Shown here: positions 8,306 to 17,353 of the stretch, piece by piece
How positions within the stretch are numbered: the first letter of the stretch is position 1
How the letters are laid out: each line of letters starts with the position of its first letter
Assembly (NCBI RefSeq): GCF_022414535.1
Contig: NZ_JADWYM010000006.1
Location: forward strand, 62,001-126,000
Origin: Streptomyces sp. MUM 2J
GTDB lineage: Bacteria; Actinomycetota; Actinomycetes; Streptomycetales; Streptomycetaceae
DNA length: 64,000 nt
Direction of reading: 5' to 3'
Translations under genes and position numbers: made by a program
Notes under the pieces: generated by a model
Seen by the model: only the letters and a program-made list of their open reading frames with translations
The model's database searches: none
What the model was told of the DNA's origin: nothing

Positions 8306-9076
8306 GTGAGCGCGCTCATCCCGCTCGCCTCGGGCGTCTACAACGGCACGGTGCTCAACGGCGCCCTGTTGGTCGCCCTGCCCGTCGCGGTCCTCGGCGG
8401 CCTCGTCTCCTTCTTCTCCCCGTGCGTGCTGCCGCTCGTCCCGGGCTATCTGTCGTACGTGACCGGGGTCACCGGCACCGACCTCGCCGAGGCCCGGCGT
8501 GGGCGGATGGTCGCCGGGGCCTCCCTGTTCGTGCTCGGCTTCACCGCCGTCTTCGTCTCCACCGGTGCCCTGTTCGGCTACTTCGGGGCGACACTCAAGG
8601 CGGAGCAGGGCGTGCTGTCCAAGGTGCTGGGCGTGCTCATGATCCTCATGGGCGTGTTCTTCATGGGGCTGATGCCCTGGATGACCCAGCGCGAGTTCCG
8701 CTTCCACCGCAGGCCCGTGGCCGGACTGGTCGGGGCGCCCGTGCTCGGCGCGCTCTTCGGCATCGGCTGGACGCCGTGCATCGGACCGACCCTCGCCTCC
8801 GTCCTCGCGCTGTCCTCGCAGCAGTCGAGCGCCGGCCGCGGTGCCGTACTGACCGTCGCCTACTGCCTCGGCCTCGGTGTGCCGTTCGTGCTCGCCGCGG
8901 TCGCCTTCCGCAAGGCGCTCGGCGCCTTCGGCTGGGTCAAGCGCCACTACGTGTGGGTGATGCGGATCGGCGGCTCGATGATGATCGTCACCGGTCTGCT
9001 GCTGCTGACCGGTGTCTGGAACATCCTTGTCCAGGACCTCCAGTCCTGGTCCGGCGGATTCACTGTGGGGATCTGA
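8306..9076 (+). CDS. ccdA: Cytochrome c biogenesis protein CcdA
   Basis: A 256-residue integral membrane protein with about six helices that carries electrons from cytoplasmic thioredoxin to ResA. The two redox cysteines of the family are visible: Cys40 in FFSPCVLPLVPGYLSYVTG and Cys158 in GIGWTPCIGPT. The GTG start at 8306 sits one base after the resA stop and is likely read by coupled ribosomes. The gene lies between its redox partner resA and the heme-ligation genes resB and ccsA, the standard system II order. Confidence 0.95.
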   Translation: MSALIPLASGVYNGTVLNGALLVALPVAVLGGLVSFFSPCVLPLVPGYLSYVTGVTGTDLAEARRGRMVAGASLFVLGFTAVFVSTGALFGYFGATLKAEQGVLSKVLGVLMILMGVFFMGLMPWMTQREFRFHRRPVAGLVGAPVLGALFGIGWTPCIGPTLASVLALSSQQSSAGRGAVLTVAYCLGLGVPFVLAAVAFRKALGAFGWVKRHYVWVMRIGGSMMIVTGLLLLTGVWNILVQDLQSWSGGFTVGI

Positions 9077-9079
9077 TCG

Positions 9080-10774
9080 ATGAGCAAGACCACCGCGCCC
9101 GACGGGCCCCGGGACCAGGAGCTCGGCGACGCCGGCTCCCAGCTGTCCACCGTCCCCGAGGAGACCTCCCCGGGGGTGCCGGCCCTCGGTGTCGTCGGCT
9201 GGCTCCGCTGGTTCTGGCGGCAGCTGACCTCGATGCGGGTGGCCCTGCTGCTCCTGCTGCTGCTGGCGCTCGCGGCCATCCCCGGTTCGCTGATCCCGCA
9301 GACCGGCATCGACATCACCAAGGTCGCCGAGTTCCGCAAGGACCACCCCACCCTCTCGCCGGTCTACGACAGGCTCGGCCTGTTCCACGTCTACGGCTCG
9401 GTGTGGTTCTCCGCGATCTACATCCTGCTGTTCGTCTCCCTCATCGGCTGCATCGTGCCCCGCACCTGGCAGTTCGTCGGCCAGCTGCGCGGCCGGCCGC
9501 CGGGCGCGCCGCGGCGGCTGACCCGGCTGCCCGCCCACACCGGCTGGCGCACCGGGGCCGAGCCCGAGGAGGTGCGCGAGGCGGCACTGGCGCTGCTGAG
9601 GCGGAAGCGGTTCCGCGCGCACGTCGCCGGTGACGCCGTCGCCGCGGAGAAGGGCTACCTGCGCGAGGTCGGCAACCTGGCCTTCCACGTCGCGCTCATC
9701 GTGATGCTGGTGGCGTTCGCCTGGGGGCAGCTGTTCAAGTCCGAGGGGAACAAGCTCCTCGTCGAGGGCAACGGTTTCTCCAACACCCTGATCGACTACG
9801 ACGACTTCAAGTCCGGCAACCTCTTCACCACCGATGACCTGACGCCGTTCAGCTTCACCCTGGACGAGTTCACCGGCACCTACGAGACCTCCGGTCCCAA
9901 CAAGGGCACCGCGCGCACCTTCGAGGCGGCGCTCACCTATGCGGAGGGCGCCTACGGCAAGGACCGCAGGACCGTCGTCCGGGTCAACCACCCCCTGGAG
10001 ATCGGCGACTCGAAGGTCTACCTGACCGCCCACGGCTACGCGCCCGTGGTGACCGTCCGCGACGGGAAGGGCGAGGTCGTGTTCAGCGGACCGGTCCCGC
10101 TGCTGCCGCTGGACTCCAACGTCACCTCCTCCGGCGTGATCAAGGTCCTCGACGGCTACCGGGACGCGCAGGGCGCCAGCGACCAGCTCGGCATCAAGGC
10201 CTTCCTGCTGCCGACGTACGTGGCGGGCAACGAGGTGTCCTCCTCCTTCCCGGCGCTGCTGAACCCGGTGTTGAACCTGGAGCCCTACCACGGCGATCTC
10301 GGCGTCGACTCGGGCATCCCGCAGAGCGTGTACAAGCTCGACAAGTCGCACATGAAGGGCTTCGAGGACGAAAAGGGCCGGCAGTTGAGGAAGAACCTCA
10401 GGCCCGGGCAGACCATGGACCTCCCGGACGGCGCCGGCTCGGTGACCTACGAGGGCACCAAGGAGTGGGCGAACTTCCAGATCACGCAGCAGCCCGGCAG
10501 CGGCTGGGCGCTGGCAGGCGCGCTCGGCGCGATCTTCGGTCTCGCCGGCTCCCTGTTCATCCAGCGCCGCCGCGTCTGGGTGCGCGCGGTCCGGGGCGAC
10601 GACGGCGTCACGGTCGTGGAGATGGCCGGCCTCGGCCGCAGCGAGTCCGCCAAGGTGCCCGAGGAGCTCGGTGAGCTCGCCGGGATCCTCTACGACCGGG
10701 CGCCGGGCGTCGCCGAGCCCGACGACGACCCCTCAGATGTCTCCGTACCTGCCGAAGGGGCTGAGCAGCAGTGA
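9080..10774 (+). CDS. resB: Cytochrome c biogenesis protein ResB
   Basis: A 564-residue membrane protein and partner of CcsA in the heme export and ligation complex of system II. Helices are visible at about residues 52-75, 110-130 and 200-220, then a large extracytoplasmic domain of about 250 residues, and a last helix near residue 480 (GAIFGLAGSLFIQRRR). The C-terminal tail is cytoplasmic and acidic. The ATG at 9080 is 3 bases after the ccdA stop. Its own stop overlaps the ccsA GTG by 4 bases, matching the fixed stoichiometry of the complex. Confidence 0.94.
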   Translation: MSKTTAPDGPRDQELGDAGSQLSTVPEETSPGVPALGVVGWLRWFWRQLTSMRVALLLLLLLALAAIPGSLIPQTGIDITKVAEFRKDHPTLSPVYDRLGLFHVYGSVWFSAIYILLFVSLIGCIVPRTWQFVGQLRGRPPGAPRRLTRLPAHTGWRTGAEPEEVREAALALLRRKRFRAHVAGDAVAAEKGYLREVGNLAFHVALIVMLVAFAWGQLFKSEGNKLLVEGNGFSNTLIDYDDFKSGNLFTTDDLTPFSFTLDEFTGTYETSGPNKGTARTFEAALTYAEGAYGKDRRTVVRVNHPLEIGDSKVYLTAHGYAPVVTVRDGKGEVVFSGPVPLLPLDSNVTSSGVIKVLDGYRDAQGASDQLGIKAFLLPTYVAGNEVSSSFPALLNPVLNLEPYHGDLGVDSGIPQSVYKLDKSHMKGFEDEKGRQLRKNLRPGQTMDLPDGAGSVTYEGTKEWANFQITQQPGSGWALAGALGAIFGLAGSLFIQRRRVWVRAVRGDDGVTVVEMAGLGRSESAKVPEELGELAGILYDRAPGVAEPDDDPSDVSVPAEGAEQQ

Positions 10775-11859
10775 CTGTCGCCGCCGTCACCAACGAACAC
10801 CTCGCGAGCATCAGCAATGTGCTGATCTACTCCGCGATGGCCGTCTACACCCTGGCCTTCCTCGCCTACATCGCCGAGTGGCTGTTCGGCAGCCGCAGCA
10901 AGGTGGGCCGTACCGCCGCGGCGCTCACCGACCGGCCGGCGGCGCGGAGTACGGCCCAGGCACCCGCCGTCACGGTGAAGAAGGCAGGCGGTACCGCCGT
11001 GCTGGAGCGGCCCGAGGTGGTCGTGCGGTCCGCGGCCGGCGCGCGGGACGTGCCCGACGGGCCGGGTGCGCACGGCGGTGACGAGCAGGGCGACCTCTAC
11101 GGCCGCATCGCGATCTCGCTCACCGTGCTGGCCTTCCTGGTGGAGCTGGCGGGTGTGGTCGCCCGCGCGGCGTCCGTGCAGCGGGCGCCGTGGGGCAACA
11201 TGTACGAGTTCAACATCACCTTCTCCACGGTCGCCGTCGGCGTGTACCTGGTGCTGCTGGCGCTGAGGAAGAACGTGCGCTGGCTGGGACTGTTCCTGAC
11301 CACCACGGTCCTGCTCGACCTCGGCCTCGCCGTCACCGTCCTGTACACGGCGAGCGACCAGCTGGTCCCGGCCCTGCACTCGTACTGGCTGTACATCCAC
11401 GTCTCGACGGCGATCCTGTGCGGCGCGGTCTTCTACGTCGGCGCGGTCGCCACGATCCTCTACCTGTTCAAGGACTCCTACGAGAACAAGCTGGCCGGCG
11501 GCGGCACGCCCGGCGCCTTCGCCAACTCCGTCCTCGACCGGCTGCCGGCCTCGGCCTCCCTGGACAAGTTCGCCTACCGCGTCAACGCGGCCGTCTTCCC
11601 GCTGTGGACCTTCACGATCATCGCGGGCGCCATCTGGGCGGGCGACGCCTGGGGCCGCTACTGGGGCTGGGACCCGAAGGAGACCTGGTCCTTCATCACC
11701 TGGGTCGCCTACGCCGGCTACCTGCACGCCCGCGCCACGGCCGGCTGGAAGGGCCGCAAGGCGGCCTACCTGGCCCTGATCGCCTTCGGTTGCTGGCTCT
11801 TCAACTACTACGGCGTCAACATCTTCGTCTCCGGCAAGCACTCGTACGCCGGGGTCTAG
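10771..11859 (+). CDS. ccsA: Cytochrome c heme lyase subunit CcsA (CcsB)
   Basis: A 362-residue membrane protein that with ResB passes heme to the outer face and ligates it to apocytochrome c. The WWD-type heme-handling motif is seen near residue 300 as WGWDPKETWSF, flanked by membrane helices with conserved histidines (SYWLYIHVS and the VNIFVSGKHSYAG end). A non-conserved Ala/Val-rich loop occupies residues 45-105. The GTG at 10771 overlaps the resB TGA. The run ends at a hairpin 9 bases after the stop. Confidence 0.95.
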   Translation: MTVAAVTNEHLASISNVLIYSAMAVYTLAFLAYIAEWLFGSRSKVGRTAAALTDRPAARSTAQAPAVTVKKAGGTAVLERPEVVVRSAAGARDVPDGPGAHGGDEQGDLYGRIAISLTVLAFLVELAGVVARAASVQRAPWGNMYEFNITFSTVAVGVYLVLLALRKNVRWLGLFLTTTVLLDLGLAVTVLYTASDQLVPALHSYWLYIHVSTAILCGAVFYVGAVATILYLFKDSYENKLAGGGTPGAFANSVLDRLPASASLDKFAYRVNAAVFPLWTFTIIAGAIWAGDAWGRYWGWDPKETWSFITWVAYAGYLHARATAGWKGRKAAYLALIAFGCWLFNYYGVNIFVSGKHSYAGV

Positions 11860-11867
11860 CGCCGCAA

Positions 11868-11898
11868 CAGGCGACCTTCGCCCCGCGAACGTCGCCTG
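11868..11898 (+). terminator. Hairpin after ccsA
   Basis: CAGGCGAC and GTCGCCTG are perfect 8-bp arms around a 15-base loop, 9 bases after the ccsA stop. This marks the probable end of the resA-ccdA-resB-ccsA transcript. Confidence 0.6.
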
Positions 11899-11978
11899 CC
11901 GCGGCACCAGCGCCACGACGGGGCAGGTCAGCGGCGGCAAGGGGTGCGGAATCGCCGGGCCGGGGTCAGGCTGGTGTC

Positions 11979-12395
11979 ATGACCGGAGCCATAGAACAGG
12001 GCACCAGCCAGACCCACGGGAACACACGCATCCTGCACCTGCTGGTGCGGCTCTCCCGGCCCATGGAGACGGTCTGGCCGGTGCTGAGCACGCCGGAGGG
12101 GCTGGCGGGCTGGTTCACCGAGGTCGACGTCCTGGAGCCGCGGCTCGGCGGGATCGTCGCGCTGCGCGGTCTGGGAGCCGGAACGGTCACCGCCTGGGAC
12201 GTGGACCGGATCGCCGAGTACACCGTGGAGGGCGGCGGCCGGATCCGCTTCCACCTGGAGCGGGACGCGGCGAACGGCACCGTGCTGCGGTTCACGCACG
12301 AGTTCCAGGGCGAGGGGGAGACGGAGCAGTCCTGGCGGGCCCGGTTCGAGACGTTCATCGCGCGGCTGGGCGCCGGCACCGAATCCGCGCCCTGA
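11979..12395 (+). CDS. SRPBCC (AHSA1-like) domain protein
   Basis: A 138-residue small protein with the helix-grip fold of the START/SRPBCC superfamily. The pattern is a leading strand (ILHLLVRLSRPMETVWPVLS), the STPEGLAGWF motif typical of AHSA1-like members, alternating strands, and a long C-terminal helix (SWRARFETFIARLG). The fold binds hydrophobic ligands or chaperone partners; the ligand here is unknown. The ATG at 11979 has a weak upstream CAGG. It is convergent with the binding-protein gene on the other strand. Confidence 0.75.
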   Translation: MTGAIEQGTSQTHGNTRILHLLVRLSRPMETVWPVLSTPEGLAGWFTEVDVLEPRLGGIVALRGLGAGTVTAWDVDRIAEYTVEGGGRIRFHLERDAANGTVLRFTHEFQGEGETEQSWRARFETFIARLGAGTESAP

Positions 12396-12410
12396 CCCCG
12401 GGGAACGGCC

Positions 12411-12443
12411 GTGGATCACCCGGGCCGGGACCAGGTGATCCAC
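12411..12443. terminator. Stem-loop between convergent genes
   Basis: GTGGATCACC and GGTGATCCAC form perfect 10-bp arms with a 13-base loop, 15 bases after the SRPBCC stop and 135 bases beyond the end of the opposing gene. It is a plausible terminator for the plus-strand gene. Confidence 0.55.
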
Positions 12444-12578
12444 CACGTCCCAGAGTCCACGGCCGGTGGGATCCGGCCCGGCGTTCCCGCGCCGGATCAA
12501 CGGCGGCGATCACCGCCGCACACACGCCGGGGATGCGCGCCTTCGCGGGGGCGCCCCCGGCGCGGCGCTCCGCCCCGC

Positions 12579-14135
12579 TCACGGAGGCGTCAGGCACTCC
12601 TCACTCGGAGGCTTCCCCTCCGGCCAGGCGATCCTCACGAAGCGGGAACCGCCGTCCGGGGAGAGTTCGACGATGGGTACGGCTTTGTCGTACGGGTTGC
12701 CGTGCGCGTTGAGGCAGATCCAGCCGCTCGCCCCGTTCACTCGCAGTTGCCGCCCCTTGACCTGGGGCCACTGGAGGCCGACGTCCGCGAGGCGCGGGTC
12801 CGTCTTCCCCCCGGGGGTGGCCTCGCGGATGCCGTGGACGGCGAGCCGCATCGCGTCGTAGCCGATGATCAGCTGGCCGTCGTCCAGGACGACGTCCCCG
12901 ACGGGCCCGACCGGGGCGCGCCGGGCCTTCGCCAGCAGGTCGGTGAGCTCCTTGGCGTCCCGTGCCGAGCCGCCCGTCGCCGGCGGGGTGCGGGTCCAGG
13001 CGTCGGGGTGGGCGAGGGCGGTGTAGCGCACGGACAGGTTGTGCCGCAGGGCCCCCGCGTCCAGTTGCCGGTCGCCGCTGAGATAGGAGCCCTCGTCCCC
13101 GGTCAGCACGGTGAACCTCCGCCCCTGGCAGCCCCGTGCGGCCAGCGCGTTGACGAACTGCCGCAGCTGGGTGTGGCGTCCGGCGAACAGGATGGTGTCG
13201 GTCTGCGGCGCGGTGTTGCACACCAGGTAGGTGATCTGCCGGAAGGTGCCGGCCGTCGTCCCCTCCTGGGAGCGGTCGGCGGGCGGCGTGAACGGCTGCG
13301 GCTCGTACGGTGAGCCCTTGATCAGCGCGGCGAACGAGTGCTGGAGCGTGCGCGTGTAGGGGTCGCCCGGCTTGTCGTACACCAGCAGCGTCCTGCCCGC
13401 GCTCACCTTCGCGAAGGAGGCCAGTGCCCGGGCCTCGTCGGTGTTGGTGGGGGAGACGCGGGCGAGGCCGGGGAAGGGGTCCTTGCCGTTCTGGCCGTTG
13501 GCCAGGTTGTCCGCGGTGATCGAGGAGCCGACGACCGGGATGCCGCGCCGGGTCAGCTCGGCCACCGCCAGCCGGTTGTTCTCGGTGCTCATACCGATCC
13601 CGGACACCGCCCGCAGCCGGTCGTCCCCGTTCGTCATCCGCTCCAGCCGGTCGACCACCTGCTCCCAGTGGTCGCCGGTCGCGCCCGGGTTGGCGAGCAC
13701 CAGCCGGATGAGCGGCTTCTGACCGTTGGAGTCGTGGTTGGCCCGCCACTGCGCCAGGTAGGCGCCCTGGAGCTCGTGCTGGACGTCGTGCAACGTCGAC
13801 GGCGTGGTGGCGGTGTACGGCAGCATCAGCGCGACCGTGACGTAACTGTCCTTCTCCAGGGAGCGGTTCTCCCGGTCGATGGCCCGCGCCGTGTCCCGCA
13901 GTTCCCTGCGGCCGAAGTCGTAGGCGGTGCTCGTCACCCCGACGCAGTCCTCGCTGCCCTCGGGTCGCACGACGCCGGGCGCGCACGCGCGGTCGTCGTG
14001 CCGGAGGGTGCGCACGGCGAAGTACAGGCCCACCGCCAGCGCCCCCGCCGTCAGCAGGGCGACGTAGCGGTACAGGCGTATCGCCCAGACCTCCCGCAGC
14101 CAGGCCGCCGAGCGGATCCTTCCCCTGGGCGCCAT
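12579..14135 (-). CDS. Membrane-anchored type I periplasmic-binding-protein-like receptor
   Basis: A 518-residue protein with a single N-terminal helix at about residues 23-42 (VALLTAGALAVGLYFAVR) and no lipobox, so it is probably anchored with its bulk outside. The long ectodomain alternates strands and helices like a Leu/Ile/Val-binding or receptor-type PBP fold, with LMLPYTATT near residue 100, RGIPVVGSSITADNLA near 205 and TLLVYDKPGDPYTRTLQHSF near 250. The ATG at 14135 shares one base with the stop of the upstream ATPase gene (TGATG), so the two are coupled. No permease genes are nearby, which argues for sensing rather than transport. Confidence 0.65.
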   Translation of the reverse strand: MAPRGRIRSAAWLREVWAIRLYRYVALLTAGALAVGLYFAVRTLRHDDRACAPGVVRPEGSEDCVGVTSTAYDFGRRELRDTARAIDRENRSLEKDSYVTVALMLPYTATTPSTLHDVQHELQGAYLAQWRANHDSNGQKPLIRLVLANPGATGDHWEQVVDRLERMTNGDDRLRAVSGIGMSTENNRLAVAELTRRGIPVVGSSITADNLANGQNGKDPFPGLARVSPTNTDEARALASFAKVSAGRTLLVYDKPGDPYTRTLQHSFAALIKGSPYEPQPFTPPADRSQEGTTAGTFRQITYLVCNTAPQTDTILFAGRHTQLRQFVNALAARGCQGRRFTVLTGDEGSYLSGDRQLDAGALRHNLSVRYTALAHPDAWTRTPPATGGSARDAKELTDLLAKARRAPVGPVGDVVLDDGQLIIGYDAMRLAVHGIREATPGGKTDPRLADVGLQWPQVKGRQLRVNGASGWICLNAHGNPYDKAVPIVELSPDGGSRFVRIAWPEGKPPSEECLTPP

Positions 14136-16285
14136 CACGCCTCCCCGTCCGAGTCGTCCGTCTCGTCCTCCGGTGTCCGCAGCGGTCGTCCGGCCCGTGC
14201 GTCCTCCGGCCAGTCCTGGGCTGCCTGCCACAGCAGCGCGCCACCCTCCTTGTGCAGCTCGCACAGTTGCAGCAGCTCGAACCGCATCCGTTCGCACACC
14301 CGCTCGTCCGGCAGCACCAGCGGGTCCGACAGCTGCCACACGGCGTGCAGCAGGCGCCGCACCCGCTGGTGCAGGACGGGGTCGGTGCCCTCGGGCGCGG
14401 GCTGCCGGGTGCCGACGCGGTCCAGCGCGGTCGCCGCGCGCCGGTCGTCCTGCCCGTCGAGGTCCCGGCCCTCCTCGTCGTGCGCGTGGAAGTACGGGGC
14501 GGTGGCCAGGAAGCACAGCGTGTCCAGCCAGGTCCGCACGTCCAGCGTGGAGAAGGTGTCCCGCAGATGCGCGACCGCCCCCGAGGTGTCGCTGAGGCTC
14601 AGCTCGTGGTGGAGCCGGTGGCGGGCCTGGCCGGGGTCGTCGGGGCTGTCGGTGTCGCCGTCGGGCGAGTAGTGCTCGATCAGCGTCTCGTGCACCTCCC
14701 GCCACTTGCCGTGCCCGTCCTGCCCGTGGTGCAGGCGGAGCAGGAGCAGGGTGCGCACGAACGGGTCGCCCGCGAAGTGCCCGGGCACCGACGGCAGCCC
14801 CTCGGCCGCCAGCCGTGCCTGGAGGGTGCGGACGCCCGCGGAGCCGAAGTCGGCCGGCAGCTGGGCGTCGGCCAGCGCGACGGCCGACTCCAGGTCGTGC
14901 GCCGCGGCCAGCACGGTCAGCTCCTCCAGACGGTCGCCGGGCACCAGCTTCTCCAGCAGCGCGCCGTAGACGGGCCGTGCCTCGCCGGGGCCCCGCTCAC
15001 CGGCGAGTGGGGCGACGAGCAGCAGGCCCAGCGAGCCCGCTCGCCGAGGGTGCTGCCGGGCCGCCTCGGCGAGCAGGTCGATGCCGAGCGGGTTGCCGCC
15101 CGTCAGCCGGTGCGTGGCGCGGGGGAGTCCGGCCGGTGTCCCGGCGGTCTCGCACACCGCTCCGACGATGTGCAGGGTGTCGTCGGCGGACAGCGGTGGC
15201 AGCGGGACGACCAGTGCGCGCGAGGCGGGCGAGGTGTCCGGGCGCCAGTCGGTGCGCCGGGCCACCTCCGTCAGCTCCAGCCGGGGCGCGCCGTGCAGCA
15301 CCGGGTGATCGGGACCGCGGATGGCGGCGACGAACGCCACCTCGTCGGCGAAACCTTCCGCCCGGTCCCGCAGTACGGCCTCCATCAGCCCCGGCCCGGG
15401 GCCGGTGTGTGCGTTGTCGAGCAGGATCAGCGGCCGGCCCAGCCGCCGCAGCCGCGACCCGATCCCCGCGTACGCCTCGGTGAGGTCGGCGAGCAGGGCC
15501 CGCACCAGCCGTCGTTCGGCGTGCTCCCGGGACGGCGAGCCGGCCCGGAAGTGCTGCGACAGCAGGATCAGTCCCCGCTGGGCGTTGCCGCCCGCGTTCG
15601 GATAGGTCCGGTACCAGGTCGAGGACTTCTGCTGGCGGCGCCCGGCGAACCCCTCGGTCACCGACTCCAGGGTCGCCTCGATCGCCGCCGCGACGAACGG
15701 AGCCTGCCCGCTGGTCGCCGCGATCACCTTGGACACGACACGTCCCGCCCACCGGCCGGCCAGCCCGGTGATGCCCGTCCCGCCCTCGTTCAGCAGCAGG
15801 ATCCGGCTCAGTTCCCGCCGGATGCGTTCGGCGTCCGCGTCCCGCCAGCCCGAGGCGGCCACCGCCACGAGCCCCGTCATCAGCCTCGGGAAGACGACCT
15901 CCCCGGCGTGCTTGACCCGCTCCCCGAGCTGCTCGGCCAGCACCAGCAGCGCCTGCGACACCGGCGACCACGCCTCGGGGGTCTGCTCCGGGCGGGACCG
16001 GGTGAACGCCTCCTGCTCGCAGTCGATCAGGGCCAGCGGGGTGTGCCGCAGTTGCCTGCCCGGGCGGGTGACCTCCTGGTAGGCGCTCAGCACCTCCCGC
16101 AGGACCGCGCTCTTGCCCAGCCCGCGCCCGCCGGAGAGCACCAGGAGCGGCAACTCCTCACGGCTCGCGTACTCCTTGGGGTCCACGGCACGCAGTTCGT
16201 GCGGTCGCACCCCGACCAGCCGTGGCACGAGCCCTGCCGGCTCGGCGTCGAACAGCGCCCCGCGTCCATGCAAACGACTGCTCAC
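14135..16285 (-). CDS. P-loop ATPase (AAA/STAND-like), coupled to the receptor-like gene
   Basis: A 716-residue protein with no predicted membrane helix. Walker A is GGRGLGKS at residues 52-59 and a Walker B-like strand PLILLDNAH sits near residue 285. After the NTPase core comes a helical region with a GGNPLGIDLLAEAARQ segment, resembling the winged or lid region of AAA and STAND proteins, then a C-terminal part rich in helices and acidic loops (DETDDSDGEA end). The GTG at 16285 follows a GGGGGGAG ribosome binding site. Its stop overlaps the receptor gene start by one base. The function is unknown; a membrane-linked signalling ATPase is my inference. Confidence 0.65.
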   Translation of the reverse strand: MSSRLHGRGALFDAEPAGLVPRLVGVRPHELRAVDPKEYASREELPLLVLSGGRGLGKSAVLREVLSAYQEVTRPGRQLRHTPLALIDCEQEAFTRSRPEQTPEAWSPVSQALLVLAEQLGERVKHAGEVVFPRLMTGLVAVAASGWRDADAERIRRELSRILLLNEGGTGITGLAGRWAGRVVSKVIAATSGQAPFVAAAIEATLESVTEGFAGRRQQKSSTWYRTYPNAGGNAQRGLILLSQHFRAGSPSREHAERRLVRALLADLTEAYAGIGSRLRRLGRPLILLDNAHTGPGPGLMEAVLRDRAEGFADEVAFVAAIRGPDHPVLHGAPRLELTEVARRTDWRPDTSPASRALVVPLPPLSADDTLHIVGAVCETAGTPAGLPRATHRLTGGNPLGIDLLAEAARQHPRRAGSLGLLLVAPLAGERGPGEARPVYGALLEKLVPGDRLEELTVLAAAHDLESAVALADAQLPADFGSAGVRTLQARLAAEGLPSVPGHFAGDPFVRTLLLLRLHHGQDGHGKWREVHETLIEHYSPDGDTDSPDDPGQARHRLHHELSLSDTSGAVAHLRDTFSTLDVRTWLDTLCFLATAPYFHAHDEEGRDLDGQDDRRAATALDRVGTRQPAPEGTDPVLHQRVRRLLHAVWQLSDPLVLPDERVCERMRFELLQLCELHKEGGALLWQAAQDWPEDARAGRPLRTPEDETDDSDGEA

Positions 16286-16374
16286 CGCGTCTCCCCCCTG
16301 AAGCGGTCATCCTGCCCAACCTCAGCGTAAAGAGGGGGAGTTGATTCGGACTAGGTCGCGTGATGCCCGTCGTC

Positions 16375-16703
16375 TTACGAAAGTGACCGGGATCGGGGCG
16401 ACCCTTGGCCGACCTCGGGACGGCAGGGGCGGACGGGGTAGCCGGTCCTCCGGTGAGGCCGGGGCGGACGGGGCTGCCGTGCCGGTGGAGGGGCCTGGGG
16501 CACGGGACGGCGGCCCATGAGCCGGGTCACGCGGGCGACCGCCCGGTGCCCGGGTTCGGCCCGGTCGGCAGGGGGCAGGACTCCGGCGGTCTGGTACGCG
16601 CGGATCCGCCGGGTGGAGAGCCCGGGCGCGGGCCGACGGACCGTAGGCGGGGCGGGTCGTTCGCCAACGGTGCGAAGGTTGCGGATGGTTCGTGTGGAGA
16701 GAC
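16375..16703 (-). pseudogene. Possible decayed MerR-type DNA-binding domain
   Basis: In one minus-strand frame the translation contains LSTRRIRAYQTAGVLPPADR followed by RAVARVTRLMG, which resembles the helix-turn-helix and first wing of MerR regulators (typical form: RTIRYYQ..GLLPPP.R). There is no usable start codon or ribosome binding site upstream, the second wing and helix are replaced by proline/arginine-rich sequence, and the plus-strand gene at 16766 begins close by. I read it as a remnant or chance similarity. The rest of the 16286-16765 gap shows only the two promoter regions. Confidence 0.3.
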
Positions 16704-16765
16704 GTGATGCGGGTGTTGATCGCGTACGGTCCCCAGGGCGCCGCTGTGCCCGGAGCGAGGAGCTG

Positions 16766-17245
16766 ATGGAGCTGATGGAGCCGATGGAGCAGAGGGATCC
16801 CGTCGACACGGACGAGGACGAGCGACTCGCGGCCATCGCCCCGGAGATCATCCGCATCACGGTGAGCCTCCTCCGCCGCGTCGCAGGCCTCTACCCCGAG
16901 GAACGCGTCCCCCAGGAGGCCCTCCTCGTCGCCGACGGCATCCTGGACCGGTACGGCGTCGACGGCCTCCGCCTCCTCACCATGACGCTCACCGGCTGGG
17001 CCGCGGTCGAGATAGAGCGCGAGGCCCAGGCCTCCGGACGCACCCTGCAGTCGGTCCTGGACGAGATGGAACTGACCCGGCTGGAGGTCGAGGTGGGGGA
17101 GTGGGGCGCCGAGGGGCAGGACGGGGACCGGGAGGCCGCACGGGACAGCGGCGAGGGCGGGAAAGGAGCCGCGGACAGGGGCAGAGGCGAGGACAGGGAC
17201 AGACGCGGGGACATGGACGGGGACGGGGGCGGCCGGGGAGCGTGA
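16766..17245 (+). CDS. Conserved hypothetical helical protein with low-complexity tail
   Basis: A 159-residue protein of unknown function. Residues 15-105 form a compact, mostly helical region (IAPEIIRITVSLLRRVAGLYPEE, then an LLTMTLTGWAAVEIER helix). The last 45 residues are Gly/Arg/Asp repeats (RGEDRDRRGD type), probably disordered. The start is ambiguous because of an in-frame repeat MELMEPME. I chose ATG 16766, with GGAG 10 bases upstream; ATG 16775 follows AGGAG by 12. No signal peptide or membrane helix is visible. Confidence 0.6.
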   Translation: MELMEPMEQRDPVDTDEDERLAAIAPEIIRITVSLLRRVAGLYPEERVPQEALLVADGILDRYGVDGLRLLTMTLTGWAAVEIEREAQASGRTLQSVLDEMELTRLEVEVGEWGAEGQDGDREAARDSGEGGKGAADRGRGEDRDRRGDMDGDGGGRGA

Positions 17246-17353
17246 CCTCCACCGGCGCCGGGCCGGCGCGGAACTCTTCGGGGAACTGCTGCGGCTCCCG
17301 CGAGGCGGCGTCCCCACGCGCCCGTGGACGTCCTCGGCCGGTCCCCGGTGTCC

